A DNA stretch of 64,000 nucleotides from Paenibacillus xylanexedens (GCF_007676705.1 NZ_VEBF01000010.1:1-64000), one strand, 5' to 3'. Counted from the first letter of the stretch, positions 17,879 through 27,853 are shown. Numbers and translations: made by a program. The notes: generated from the sequence alone by a model not told the origin.

Positions 17879-18076
17879 TTAACGCATGTTACCGATGATG
17901 GATGATCTTGAATCCTGCATTTTTTTGATAAAGTTCGTCATGACATCAAATGCTTCATTGCGCTTGTTGGACATAGACTGCAGACGAAGCATGTCCATCT
18001 GTTGGGAATTACTCGCAGCATCAATTTGGGCTTTTCAGCTTTTGAACAGCTGCTTTTCTTTGGCATCTTCCGCCAT
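17879..18076 (-). pseudogene. Broken small coiled-coil-like protein gene
   Basis: On the minus strand a 66-codon frame runs from ATG at 18076 to TAA at 17879, interrupted by TGA at codon 14. After the stop it reads KAQIDAASNSQQMDMLRLQ and then NEAFDVMTNFIKKMQDSRSS, which looks like a normal charged, helical small protein. Between the good N-terminal piece (MAEDAKEK) and this part, the +1 frame gives AAVQKLK. The break thus looks like two compensating one-base indels, in an A-run at each side, rather than a simple stop mutation. No ribosome site precedes the ATG. The family is unknown to me. The remaining spacer to 18286 is AT-rich and holds the palindrome TTCAAATTTGAA at 18091-18102. Confidence 0.55.
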
Positions 18077-18286
18077 TCAATCAAATTAACTTCAAATTTG
18101 AATTAATGTTGATACACGCCATTATGAATTATTTCTACGCATGAAAGGTCATGCTGGAGATGGATGGAAGGCTCCCTATTTTACTTTAGAAAATGGTTAT
18201 GTTATATTTAATAATGTATTTTAAACAATTTAATTTTGTAATATTAAATATAAATTATTGATATATACTTACGGGAGGTTTTTTAT

Positions 18287-18970
18287 ATGAAAAAGATACT
18301 GGTTGTTCTCACAAATGTGGATAAATACGCAACGAAGGACGAGCCCACCGGCTTGTGGCTAAGCGAAGCAACTCACTTTATTGAAGAGTTTGATCACAAC
18401 GAAAATGTTCAGATCGATCTGGTTAGCCCTAAAGGTGGGAACGTACCTCTTGATCCGAAAAGTCTAGGTGACTCCCTCGATGAGAGCACCAAAGCCTATT
18501 TCGAGAACGAAACGTTCATGAACCAATTGAAAAATACGTTGAAACCTAGCGAAGTAAACGCGAGTGACTACGATGCAATCTACTTCACAGGGGGTCACGG
18601 TACGATGTGGGATTTCCCGGATAATGCCGAACTTCAAGAGCTTTCTCGTGATATTTATGAAAAAGGTGGCGTTGTATCCGGTGTGTGCCACGGTGTTACA
18701 GCCCTGTTGAATGTGAAGCTGTCCAACGGCCTGCTTTTGATCAAAGACAAAACCGTTTCCGGCTTCACGAATGAAGAAGAAGCATTGGTTCAACAAACAG
18801 AGTATGTTCCTTTCCTATTGGAAGATGCGTTGAGAGAACGCGCTGCACAATATGATAAAGCTGCTGCATTCAGCTCCTATGTCACAACAGATGGCCGAGT
18901 GGTCACAGGACAGAATCCGCAATCCAGCAAAGCTGTAGCGGAAAGTGTTAAACAATTGCTTGGTCTGTAA
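18287..18970 (+). CDS. DJ-1/PfpI family protein (type 1 glutamine amidotransferase-like, Hsp31-like)
   Basis: 227 residues. The start ATG follows GGGAGG at good spacing. The nucleophile elbow is SGVCHGVTALL with Cys at about 134, and the preceding YFTGGHGTMWDF is the typical oxyanion loop. An acidic residue near position 27 (LSEAT) fits the DJ-1/Hsp31 class, whose members are chaperones, glyoxalase III enzymes or deglycases for methylglyoxal damage. It stands alone between the broken gene and a bidirectional terminator. Which activity it has cannot be read from the sequence. Confidence 0.88.
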   Translation: MKKILVVLTNVDKYATKDEPTGLWLSEATHFIEEFDHNENVQIDLVSPKGGNVPLDPKSLGDSLDESTKAYFENETFMNQLKNTLKPSEVNASDYDAIYFTGGHGTMWDFPDNAELQELSRDIYEKGGVVSGVCHGVTALLNVKLSNGLLLIKDKTVSGFTNEEEALVQQTEYVPFLLEDALRERAAQYDKAAAFSSYVTTDGRVVTGQNPQSSKAVAESVKQLLGL

Positions 18971-19021
18971 AATAACTGCTTGATCCCTCTCCTCCCCCAG
19001 GAGATCATATAGATGAACATA

Positions 19022-19071
19022 TCAAAACAGCACGTGATCCGTCATGACCTGACAGAGCACGTGCTGTTTTT
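19022..19071. terminator. Bidirectional terminator
   Basis: AAAACAGCACGTG ... CACGTGCTGTTTTT: a 13-pair perfect stem with A-run before and T-run after. It ends the DJ-1-type gene (plus) and the beta-glucoside operon (minus), whose last stop is at 19073. Confidence 0.9.
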
Positions 19072-19072
19072 G

Positions 19073-20032
19073 CTAATGATTTTCCCGTATAAGAGCTTCC
19101 GTCGCTGTTGTTCCAGCCAAACGCTTTACGATGTAAGGCACGGTCACCGACGTCAAGATCACAGCAAATGCAATCTGAGCGATAGCTGTATCCACATAAG
19201 GCGCATACGCCGGATTGAATTCGGCAGCCATCGATGGTACCACCATGGACAGTCCAGCAACCGAGCATGTTGCAGCCGCCGCGTAACCGGGCCGTCTTAG
19301 TATCGTGCGATCGATTCCAATGAGCGGCAGCATGCAGATCAGCAAAAATATCACCGTGACCAGCAAGCCGGACAGACTGGACTGAAATGCAATACGCAGA
19401 TCAATATTGGACCCAAAGCTGGTGCCCAGAAAAGGCAGAAGAATCAGTGTTCCCGGAGCGAACATCTTCTGTATATTGCTGTCCAGATTACCAAGCAGTA
19501 TGCCGATGAAGAAAGGCACCAGCGTAGCAATTATACTGAGGTAATCCATACCGACGCCGCTTGCCGAATTCAATATCATGACCGGAATAACCGGTACAGC
19601 GATCAGATTCAGAATGCCAAACGCAGCACGATCCACATCATCTCCGTACGTGTTCATCAGGGCCAGATATAACCCCGGATTGCAACTGGTCAGGACAGCA
19701 ATGAAGGCTACCGCTGACACACCTCCAACCCCACTGATACCGAAAAAGTGTACAAACGCCCAGCCGAACAGGCAGCTGATGAGGATTCGTGAAATACAGA
19801 GCACCCCTGCTCTCTTCAAGGTCACCAGAAGCTGTGACAAGTTAAGCTGTGTCCCTGACACCAGCAAAATCATGCCAATCAACACCATGGTACCTTTCGA
19901 TGTGAACAGCGCTGTTGTTGGATCTCCGATCTGAAAGAACGATGGAAACACTGTGTTGATGACCGCGGCAGCCAGCATAGGAACAATCAGCAAGCCGCCG
20001 GGTATTCTTTTGATACGACCCAGAATATTCAT
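19073..20032 (-). CDS. kdgT: 2-keto-3-deoxygluconate permease (KdgT family)
   Basis: A 319-residue integral membrane protein with about ten hydrophobic segments. The opening IKRIPGGLLIVPMLAAAVIN and the internal TSCNPGLYLALMNTYGD are characteristic of the KdgT family, proton symporters for 2-keto-3-deoxygluconate, an intermediate of pectin and uronate breakdown. The gene begins 6 bases after the stop of the GH1 phospho-glucosidase gene, so it is the last cistron of the beta-glucoside PTS operon. This is unexpected company for a KdgT, as the substrates are not related. It may instead carry another acidic sugar, or the operon may handle plant wall breakdown more broadly. Confidence 0.82.
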   Translation of the reverse strand: MNILGRIKRIPGGLLIVPMLAAAVINTVFPSFFQIGDPTTALFTSKGTMVLIGMILLVSGTQLNLSQLLVTLKRAGVLCISRILISCLFGWAFVHFFGISGVGGVSAVAFIAVLTSCNPGLYLALMNTYGDDVDRAAFGILNLIAVPVIPVMILNSASGVGMDYLSIIATLVPFFIGILLGNLDSNIQKMFAPGTLILLPFLGTSFGSNIDLRIAFQSSLSGLLVTVIFLLICMLPLIGIDRTILRRPGYAAAATCSVAGLSMVVPSMAAEFNPAYAPYVDTAIAQIAFAVILTSVTVPYIVKRLAGTTATEALIRENH

Positions 20033-20038
20033 GCTCTA

Positions 20039-21511
<1,473 letters not shown>

Positions 21512-21541
21512 TTATTACGTGTTGTGGTCTTATTTCATGTT

Positions 21542-23467
21542 TTATGGGATCAACTTCATTAGCGCTTCGCTCTCCCGGATCGGTCCGCTGGTCGCGGTAG
21601 TCAGCACGTCTCCATACTGTTGCATGTTGGTAACGACAATGGATGTAATGGTGTTATAGCCTGCTGACGTAATGCCTTCTGGATCAAACTCCACCAATAA
21701 ATCGCCGGCCTTGATTGTTTGTCCCTGTTCGATATGGGCGTTAAAATATTTTCCTTTCAGACTAACGGTATCCACCCCGATATGAATCAGGATCTCGACA
21801 CCATTCGCTGCCTTCAATCCGATGGCGTGTTTGGTGCGATAAAGCGCCTCGACTACTCCGTCAAATGGAGCGTATACCTTGCCATCTGTCGGAACTATCG
21901 CAATACCTTTACCCATTAACTCTTGGGCAAATGCTTGATCTTCCACTTCAGAGATCGGTTTGATCTCTCCTGTCATTGGACTAACGATAAGCATGTCCGA
22001 AGAAGTGGATGTCTGTGATGATACTGACTCTGGAGCTACCTCTGTGACAACTGCTGTTGAATTGTCATTTACCTTATTCGTAGCTTGTTGCTGTTTGGCT
22101 CCTTCTGTACCTTCCTTGATGCCTGCCATCAAGGTGAACACAAAGCCAAGTACGACAGCTGCAATACAACCAATAACGACATACATGTAACGATCAGATG
22201 TATATGTACCAATTGCCAATACACCTGGAAGTGAAATTGCGTTCGCTGTTGTGTGCACCAAGCTGTAGAATCCACCGACTAATCCGCCTGCAAGACAACC
22301 TGCGAAAAAGGGACGTTTATATTTGAGCGTTACACCATAGATCGCCGGCTCGGTAATCCCGAACAACGCGGTGAATCCACTCGAAGCAGCTGCCGATTTC
22401 ATCGTTTTACTCTTTGTCAGGACAAACACACCGAAGGCTGCTCCAGCCTGAGCCAAATTCGCCGCCAGTGCCGTTGGTAACAACACGGTTGCGCCCAGTG
22501 TAGCCACTTGTTGAACCTGGATAGGCATGATGGCATAGTGCATACCGAACATAACCATGATCGGTTTGAAAAATCCAAGAATTGCACCAGCAAGAACACC
22601 TGCGGTGGAGAACAATGAGTTAATACCATTGGTCAACCAGTCACCAATATATGATCCTACTGGGCCAAGCACGATTAGTTCCACTGGAATCATAATGAAC
22701 AAAACAATCATTGGGGTAAGCAGGACCTGCAGAAACTTGGGAATCACTCGATTGACGATTGGATACACATAACTCATGATCCATACCGCCAGAATGATGG
22801 GAATGACGGAAGATGAATATTTCATCAACAGGATCGGCATGCCAAGAAAATCAATGCTGTTCACACCTGTCTCGGCAATCTGGGACGCAGCGTTCAGAAT
22901 GATGGGGTGCATTAGCCCCGCAGCAAGTGCTACCGCCAAATAGGGATTGGTTTTGAAACGATTTGCTGCACTAACAGCCAGGAAGAATGGCATGAAGTAG
23001 AAAATACAGTCCCCGATCATGTTAATGATCGTCAGAAAGCCTGAACCTTCCAAATAGCCCATGGCAGCTATAACGGTGGCCAAACATTTGATCATCCCGC
23101 AACCAACAAGTGCTGGCAGAACAGGCGTAAATATACCTGCAATGGTTTCAAGTACTACATTGACAGGGTTGCGTCTCTTTTTCGGTCCACGATCTGTGGA
23201 CTCCGCAAGTTCGCCAATCTTGTCAGAAGTCAGATTCTTCACTTCACTGTATACCGCGTCTACTTTGGCACCGATAACAACCTGAATCTGTCCTCCGGAA
23301 TTTTGTGCCTTAAGCACGCCCTCGAGCTGATCCAGCGCCTTGAGATCTGCTTTGTTATCATCCTTCAATACGAATCTCAAACGGGTTGCACAGTGTGTCA
23401 GACCCGATATATTTTGCTCGCCGCCAACAAGCTCAAGTACGTTTTTAGCCAAGTCTTTGTTGTTCAT
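21542..23467 (-). CDS. PTS beta-glucoside-specific EIIBCA transporter (BglP-like)
   Basis: A 641-residue permease-kinase that imports and phosphorylates beta-glucosides. Residues 1-90 form EIIB with phospho-Cys C26 (SGLTHCATRLRF). About 100-465 is the membrane EIIC domain with ~10 helices and the conserved GITEPAIYGV. After a Gln/Ser/Thr-rich linker, residues ~495-641 are EIIA of glucose type with phospho-His H562 (EILIHIGVDTVSL). The domain order B-C-A is that of BglP. Its own RAT/terminator lies between it and the antiterminator gene, so expression needs active LicT-type protein. Confidence 0.95.
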   Translation of the reverse strand: MNNKDLAKNVLELVGGEQNISGLTHCATRLRFVLKDDNKADLKALDQLEGVLKAQNSGGQIQVVIGAKVDAVYSEVKNLTSDKIGELAESTDRGPKKRRNPVNVVLETIAGIFTPVLPALVGCGMIKCLATVIAAMGYLEGSGFLTIINMIGDCIFYFMPFFLAVSAANRFKTNPYLAVALAAGLMHPIILNAASQIAETGVNSIDFLGMPILLMKYSSSVIPIILAVWIMSYVYPIVNRVIPKFLQVLLTPMIVLFIMIPVELIVLGPVGSYIGDWLTNGINSLFSTAGVLAGAILGFFKPIMVMFGMHYAIMPIQVQQVATLGATVLLPTALAANLAQAGAAFGVFVLTKSKTMKSAAASSGFTALFGITEPAIYGVTLKYKRPFFAGCLAGGLVGGFYSLVHTTANAISLPGVLAIGTYTSDRYMYVVIGCIAAVVLGFVFTLMAGIKEGTEGAKQQQATNKVNDNSTAVVTEVAPESVSSQTSTSSDMLIVSPMTGEIKPISEVEDQAFAQELMGKGIAIVPTDGKVYAPFDGVVEALYRTKHAIGLKAANGVEILIHIGVDTVSLKGKYFNAHIEQGQTIKAGDLLVEFDPEGITSAGYNTITSIVVTNMQQYGDVLTTATSGPIRESEALMKLIP

Positions 23468-23503
23468 GACCCTTCTCCTCTACATCAACTGAAATGGTTA
23501 TAT

Positions 23504-23548
23504 AAAAAATGACCAAGCCGGGGAATCGTCATTCCCTACGCTTGGTCA
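23504..23548 (-). terminator. LicT-controlled terminator before the EIIBCA gene
   Basis: Minus-strand stem TGACCAAGC ... GCTTGGTCA followed by TTTTTTA. Its 5' arm overlaps the end of the RAT sequence at 23544-23573, so the antiterminator and terminator structures exclude each other. Confidence 0.88.
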
Positions 23549-23573
23549 TGCCTGATCGAATCAGTAACAGTCC
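23544..23573 (-). promoter_or_regulatory. Ribonucleic antiterminator (RAT) 2
   Basis: On the minus strand GGACTGTTACTGATTCGATC then AGGCATGACC. This matches the BglG/LicT RAT pattern (GGATTGTTACTG ... CAGGC). Binding of the CAT domain here would prevent the overlapping terminator and allow EIIBCA transcription. Confidence 0.88.
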
Positions 23574-23592
23574 ATAATTGTTATGCAATTGG

Positions 23593-24417
23593 TTAGTTCG
23601 AGATTAATCGTTGGATATGCAGAATGAGATATAACTTTTCATCATCAGAACAGGTCCAGCCGTAATTATTTTTCAGAAAATCAGCAATCTTCTCCACACA
23701 AGCCAGTTCCTTCGGAAACTTTTCTTTGACCATCAGGAAAAGCGATTCATTCTCATCCTTGAGCGATGTACCGCTCATCTGTCGCATGATGAAATATCTG
23801 ATATGTGTGGCAAATCGCATAAAGTGAATGGAGTCTTCCTGAAAATCAATTTTGAGAGCATATTTGATCACGGATAGGATCTCGCCCGTCACTGTGGTTA
23901 CCTTAGTGGTATCCGTCATCTCTCCCGATCCAACCTGCGCATTAACAAAATGCAGAGCAATCAGTGTTGTTTCGGCTGTCGGCAGAGCAATATCCATTTT
24001 TTCCTGAATCAGCTTCAGCGCAGCCTCCCCCACCCGGGTCTCGTCCGGATAGAGTGTCCGCACTTCCCATTCCAGCGGATTTTTGATACTGATGCCTTCT
24101 CTGGTTCGGGTTAATGCAAAACTGATATGGTCAGACAGGGTGAGAAGCAGGTTCGGGTTAAATTGTTTATTCAAAATCTGACTGCCCAGCTTGATGACTT
24201 CCTCAGCGAGATAAATATCCTCAATTGGAATGCTGTTCAGCAGATCATACATACGGATATTCTTCGGTGCTACGAAAATTTTCTCTACCAAGTCCGTCTC
24301 TGTCAGCTCGTAAGGCGTTTTCAGAAATCCGACCCCTTTACCTACGACGAATACTTCTTCGTTGTTATCATTAATGGCAATCGCCACATTGTTATTCACT
24401 TTCTTAATAACCTTCAT
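23593..24417 (-). CDS. LicT/BglG-family transcription antiterminator
   Basis: 274 residues from the ATG at 24417, whose product begins MKVIKKVNNNVAIAINDNNE like LicT. A GTG three codons earlier is less likely because it overlaps the ribosome site. Residues 1-55 are the RNA-binding CAT domain. Then follow two PTS regulation domains: PRD1 with conserved His in LSDHISFAL and PRD2 with IALHFVNAQ, MRFATHIRYF and LILHIQRL. The protein binds RAT RNA and is controlled by phosphorylation from HPr and from the EII encoded next. It is itself preceded by a RAT and terminator, so it autoregulates. Confidence 0.94.
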   Translation of the reverse strand: MKVIKKVNNNVAIAINDNNEEVFVVGKGVGFLKTPYELTETDLVEKIFVAPKNIRMYDLLNSIPIEDIYLAEEVIKLGSQILNKQFNPNLLLTLSDHISFALTRTREGISIKNPLEWEVRTLYPDETRVGEAALKLIQEKMDIALPTAETTLIALHFVNAQVGSGEMTDTTKVTTVTGEILSVIKYALKIDFQEDSIHFMRFATHIRYFIMRQMSGTSLKDENESLFLMVKEKFPKELACVEKIADFLKNNYGWTCSDDEKLYLILHIQRLISN

Positions 24418-24440
24418 TGTCCTCACCCCCCGACGAAAAT

Positions 24441-24485
24441 AAAAAAAGACCGAAAGCGATTACAGTTAAATAATCGAATTCGGTC
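24441..24485 (-). terminator. LicT-controlled terminator before the antiterminator gene
   Basis: Minus-strand stem GACCGAA ... TTCGGTC with an inner TCGATTA/TAATCG pairing and a TTTTTTT tail. Its 5' arm overlaps RAT 1 by 5 bases (24481-24485), giving the usual mutually exclusive folds. Confidence 0.9.
24451..24464 (-). promoter_or_regulatory. cre-like site inside the terminator hairpin
   Basis: TGTAATCGCTTTCG on the minus strand fits cre (TGWAANCGNTNWCA) except at the last base. It forms part of the loop and 3' arm of the terminator. If CcpA binds here, it would act as a roadblock about 70 bases downstream of the promoter. Confidence 0.45.
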
Positions 24486-24511
24486 ATGCCTGGTTCGCCC
24501 AGTAACAGTCC
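24481..24511 (-). promoter_or_regulatory. Ribonucleic antiterminator (RAT) 1
   Basis: On the minus strand GGACTGTTACTGGGCGAACC then AGGCATGACCG. It shares GGACTGTTACTG and AGGCATGACC with RAT 2. It sits about 20 bases after the promoter's -10 box. Confidence 0.9.
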
Positions 24512-24531
24512 GTGTTATGAATATATTTATT

Positions 24532-24559
24532 ATTATAGGCCTGTTCTTCAAAAAGTCAA
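24532..24559 (-). promoter_or_regulatory. Sigma-A promoter of the beta-glucoside operon
   Basis: TTGACT (24554-24559) and a perfect TATAAT (24532-24537) on the minus strand, 16 bases apart. Transcription would begin near 24525, just ahead of RAT 1. Confidence 0.85.
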
Positions 24560-24748
24560 TCCGTCAATATCAGGAAAGAATATGCTGTTCTTGACTGAAG
24601 GGGACATGTCGTAGGAATACGTCATATATAACAGCATCTTTTTCACTATAAAAAATAATTGTGACCATATAAGCCCACTGGAAGTCTAATTCATGTAAAA
24701 ACAAACGGGAAGTTGAATCCCTGTAACCCAAGAAAGGAGCTGCTATCC

Positions 24749-25282
24749 ATGGACCCAACCGATCTCATTCATCAGGCGATATCCGGAGATCGCGATGCCT
24801 TTATCAGGCTCATCAGAGAAATTGAAAACTCTCTATACAATACGGCAAAATCCATGCTTCGAAAAGAGGAGGATGTAGCTGATGCCATTCAGGAGACGAT
24901 TCTGAAAGCCTACAAATCACTCCATACGATTCGGGAACCTCACTATTTCAAAACGTGGATATTCCGTATCCTGATTAATGAATGCAACACGCTATTGTCC
25001 CGTCGCTCCCTCTCCACGTCCTATGCAGAGGTGCCCGCAAAGCAGGAATCCTCCAGTCCCTTCGATGAGGTAGATATGAGAGAAGCCGTTGATCGGCTTG
25101 ACGAACAAAAGAGAGTTGTCCTCGTGCTGCATTATTTCGAAGATCTCTCCCTGCGGCAGGTAGCAGAGGCGCTCGATATATCCGAAAGCGCGGTGAAAAT
25201 GCGATTAAGCCGTGCACGACAGGAGCTGTATCACAAATTCAAAAACTTTCGGGAGGTAAAACTACATGTCAAACCCGTTTAA
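24749..25282 (+). CDS. ECF-type RNA polymerase sigma factor
   Basis: 177 residues from the ATG at 24749, which follows AAAGGAG; a TTG at 24713 is less likely. Region 2 is seen as EDVADAIQETILKAYKSL with -10 recognition residues, and region 4 as LSLRQVAEALDISESAVKMR, the -35-binding helix-turn-helix. Short length and lack of regions 1 and 3 place it in the extracytoplasmic-function group, near SigV/SigW-like factors. It overlaps the next gene by 17 bases, which encodes its probable anti-sigma factor. An ECF-like promoter (TGAAGG at 24596-24601 with CGTC at 24620-24623) might allow autoregulation, but the match is loose. Confidence 0.92.
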   Translation: MDPTDLIHQAISGDRDAFIRLIREIENSLYNTAKSMLRKEEDVADAIQETILKAYKSLHTIREPHYFKTWIFRILINECNTLLSRRSLSTSYAEVPAKQESSSPFDEVDMREAVDRLDEQKRVVLVLHYFEDLSLRQVAEALDISESAVKMRLSRARQELYHKFKNFREVKLHVKPV

Positions 25283-26390
25283 TATCGATCAAGAATTAAG
25301 AGAACAGGCGAAGGAGCGACCCGTCATGTCAGAAATTGTGCGCAATCGAATCGATGCCACCCTGGAATCACTGCCGGAAGCAACCATGCTGAATTCAGAA
25401 CAATCTCGTAATCCTCGTCTTCGTAGAGGTCTGCGTCGTACAGCCGCAGCAACGATTGCAGCGGGAGTGTTAGGTATAACCGTCTTTGCCTCTGGATTTG
25501 TGTCTCCTGTCATGGCTGATTCTCTACGCAGCATCCCGCTGGTTGGCAGTCTCTTCAGCTCTATTGAAGCCGATATGGGATTACGCACTGCAGGAGACGA
25601 AGGTCTGACGAAATTCGTAAACAGCAATGTATCGTTCAAAGACGTGAAGCTGGAAGTGAAGGAGACCATATATGATGGTACTCGCGCAGCCTTTTTGGTT
25701 CATGTCACTGCACCCAACCTGAACAATGGTGAGTATGACAATGGCAAGGACATCGTGAAGCTTAGCGATGGAATGGATAATGTCTTTTTCAACGTTAATG
25801 GTACAGACCAGGAGGGCGGCTTATTCTACGGCCCTGCAGGACAAACGCAGCCAGATACATTACTGTTCGAGCAAGTAATCCCCGCTAACCAGGCTGCTGC
25901 CGGACTGCCAGATCAGTTCAATGCTGAGGTCACATTCACTTTGCAGGGCATTGATCACGAGTTTAAGCTGAGCATCCCGTTCACAAAAACGACTGAGGAT
26001 ATTCAGCATATTGAACCTAACGTCATCGTCTCCAATGACCTGATTACCGCTTCCGTTACGGAAGCACAGGTTACGCCGATTACAACACGTCTGTCCACGG
26101 TGATCTCACTTCATGGTAAGAGCATGCTCACGGCTAAAGATGAAGAACAATTACGAAATATAGGGTTTGCAATTTTCGATGATCAGGGCCGGCAATTGAC
26201 CGCATTAAATGCGGAGGGCTTGTATGGGGGCAATCAATTAAAATCTGAACGGATCTATGCCACCACACCTGGCGACTCAGCATATTTGGTCGTGAAACCA
26301 TTTGAGATTGAGGATGATTTTACGGAAGAGATTAAAGATCGGCAGTTCATCAAGGGAATGGACATGAAAATCGAGCTGAATCAACCGTAA
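25266..26390 (+). CDS. DUF4179-type membrane anti-sigma factor
   Basis: A 374-residue single-pass membrane protein. The N-terminal ~55 residues are cytoplasmic and charged and should hold the sigma factor. One helix lies at about residues 57-80 (AATIAAGVLGITVFASGF). The remaining ~290 residues lie outside. They begin SPVMADSLRSIPLVGSLFSS, a signature I associate with DUF4179 proteins encoded beside ECF sigma genes, followed by beta-rich sequence resembling the DUF5643 region. The overlap with the sigma gene supports a sigma/anti-sigma pair. The inducing signal, probably envelope stress, is not visible. Confidence 0.85.
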   Translation: MSNPFNIDQELREQAKERPVMSEIVRNRIDATLESLPEATMLNSEQSRNPRLRRGLRRTAAATIAAGVLGITVFASGFVSPVMADSLRSIPLVGSLFSSIEADMGLRTAGDEGLTKFVNSNVSFKDVKLEVKETIYDGTRAAFLVHVTAPNLNNGEYDNGKDIVKLSDGMDNVFFNVNGTDQEGGLFYGPAGQTQPDTLLFEQVIPANQAAAGLPDQFNAEVTFTLQGIDHEFKLSIPFTKTTEDIQHIEPNVIVSNDLITASVTEAQVTPITTRLSTVISLHGKSMLTAKDEEQLRNIGFAIFDDQGRQLTALNAEGLYGGNQLKSERIYATTPGDSAYLVVKPFEIEDDFTEEIKDRQFIKGMDMKIELNQP

Positions 26391-26417
26391 CCATCTATTC
26401 ATAAAGGAGTTTTCTTC

Positions 26418-26996
26418 ATGTCCATTCAACATACGGTTGAGTCCATAACTGTACTGGGTCCACTATTTATTCTGTTCCTGATTGCTCTGGTGTTTTACAC
26501 CAGGGCAAACCAGATCAGGTACACGATAAGGCAGTACATCTCTATCATTACATTTGCTGTATATATTCTGGCAGTTATGCATTTTGTCTTCTTCCCCATC
26601 GACGTCAATATTGGTATGTATGCCAATCAGACGCCATGGTACAAAACCATTCAGTTCATTCCCATGCTTACGTTGGATATCCCCAGTTTTGCACTGAATA
26701 TGCTGTTGTTTATGCCACTCGGCTTCATGCTGCCTCTGATTAGGTCTTCGGCAGACTCGGTGAGAAAAGCTGTGCGGAGCGGATTAATCTTCAGCTTTTC
26801 CATCGAAATGCTGCAGCTCATCATCCGGATTACTCTGGGTAATGGCCGTACTACGGACATAAACGATCTGATCGCGAATACAGTCGGCAGCATCATTGGT
26901 TATCTCATTTTTCACAGAATTACCAAACTCGCGATAGGCCAGCGGTTCATGATCCCATGGAGGCTACCGAATCGCTTCCTTTCTAAACAATCGTAG
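26418..26996 (+). CDS. VanZ-family membrane protein
   Basis: 192 residues with four or five hydrophobic helices. The VanZ pattern is seen in NQTPWYKTIQFIPMLTLDIP, the loop SFALNMLLFMPLGFMLPL and the C-terminal GRTTDINDLIANTVGSIIGY. Family members include teicoplanin-resistance VanZ, but most have unknown membrane roles. The gene has AAAGGAG ahead of its start and follows the anti-sigma gene by 27 bases, so it is likely in the same transcript and may belong to the sigma regulon. Resistance to glycopeptides should not be assumed. Confidence 0.87.
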   Translation: MSIQHTVESITVLGPLFILFLIALVFYTRANQIRYTIRQYISIITFAVYILAVMHFVFFPIDVNIGMYANQTPWYKTIQFIPMLTLDIPSFALNMLLFMPLGFMLPLIRSSADSVRKAVRSGLIFSFSIEMLQLIIRITLGNGRTTDINDLIANTVGSIIGYLIFHRITKLAIGQRFMIPWRLPNRFLSKQS

Positions 26997-27077
26997 GCGA
27001 AATCAGTCTCTCTTCCATTCGGATTTAATTCAGGCAAAACATGGTCACTTCCCTCAGATGAAAAAAGTAAAGCGCTG

Positions 27078-27086
27078 TGGTACAAT
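27078..27086 (+). promoter_or_regulatory. Extended -10 promoter upstream of udk
   Basis: TGGTACAAT gives an extended -10 (TG-N-TACAAT) without a good -35. It lies about 115 bases before the uridine kinase start and is the best promoter candidate in this gap. Confidence 0.4.
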
Positions 27087-27200
27087 GAAAGAATTGTGTA
27101 TTCACAGACAGACATGTGGGTAAAGGTGCTGAAATGATTCTGAATCAGTACACTTTATCCATGTTTATGCTGCCATTCTAGGGAGGCTTATGGAACAACC

Positions 27201-27833
27201 ATGCTCATTATTGGTATCGCCGGAGGAACCGGCTCCGGTAAAACGACGGTAGCTCGCTCCGTCATAGACCGTCTGGGATCAGGTAAGGTTACGTTTATAT
27301 CCCAAGACAATTATTACAAAGACCAGTCGCAGCTCACACCTGAGCAACGCCGACTCACCAATTACGATCACCCGTTTGCATTCGATAATGATCTGTTGAT
27401 TGAGCATCTCACCCTGTTGAAAAAAGGCCAAGCGGCGTATGCTCCCGTATATGACTTCACCATAGATAACCGTGCTGCCAATGAGACGGTTGAACTGGCA
27501 CCGAACCATATTGTCATTGTAGAAGGATTGCATGTGCTGATTGACGAACATCTTCGCAGTCTGATGGACATCAAAGTATTCGTTGATACCGATTCCGATG
27601 TGCGGATCCTACGTAGAGTGCTGCGGGACATTGAAGAACGCGGACGCACGATCCAATCCGTGTACAAACAATATCTCGAAACGGTAAAACCAATGCACGA
27701 TGCTTTTATCGAGCCATCCAAAAAGTATGCTGACATCATTATTCCAGAAGGCGGACATAATGAAGTAGGCATTCAGATGTTATCCATCCTCACCGAGAAA
27801 TACCTCACCGGAGAGAATTGGAACGGCGCTTAA
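27201..27833 (+). CDS. udk: Uridine kinase
   Basis: A 210-residue cytoplasmic enzyme of pyrimidine salvage: uridine or cytidine plus ATP/GTP gives UMP or CMP. The P-loop GGTGSGKT lies at residues 8-15. VTFISQDNYYKD, TNYDHPFAFDNDLL and YDFTIDNR are the nucleoside-binding blocks, and RRVLRDIEERGRTIQSVYKQ is the lid region. Length is normal. GGGAGG lies 14 bases before the ATG, farther than usual; no closer in-frame start exists. A strong terminator follows, so it is probably monocistronic. Confidence 0.95.
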   Translation: MLIIGIAGGTGSGKTTVARSVIDRLGSGKVTFISQDNYYKDQSQLTPEQRRLTNYDHPFAFDNDLLIEHLTLLKKGQAAYAPVYDFTIDNRAANETVELAPNHIVIVEGLHVLIDEHLRSLMDIKVFVDTDSDVRILRRVLRDIEERGRTIQSVYKQYLETVKPMHDAFIEPSKKYADIIIPEGGHNEVGIQMLSILTEKYLTGENWNGA

Positions 27834-27853
27834 TTTGTTGCAAAGCAACAAAA

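Noticed and set aside
18091-18102. Perfect palindrome TTCAAATTTGAA as a possible operator
   Set aside because: AT-rich palindromes of this length arise easily by chance, and no promoter is clearly placed around it.
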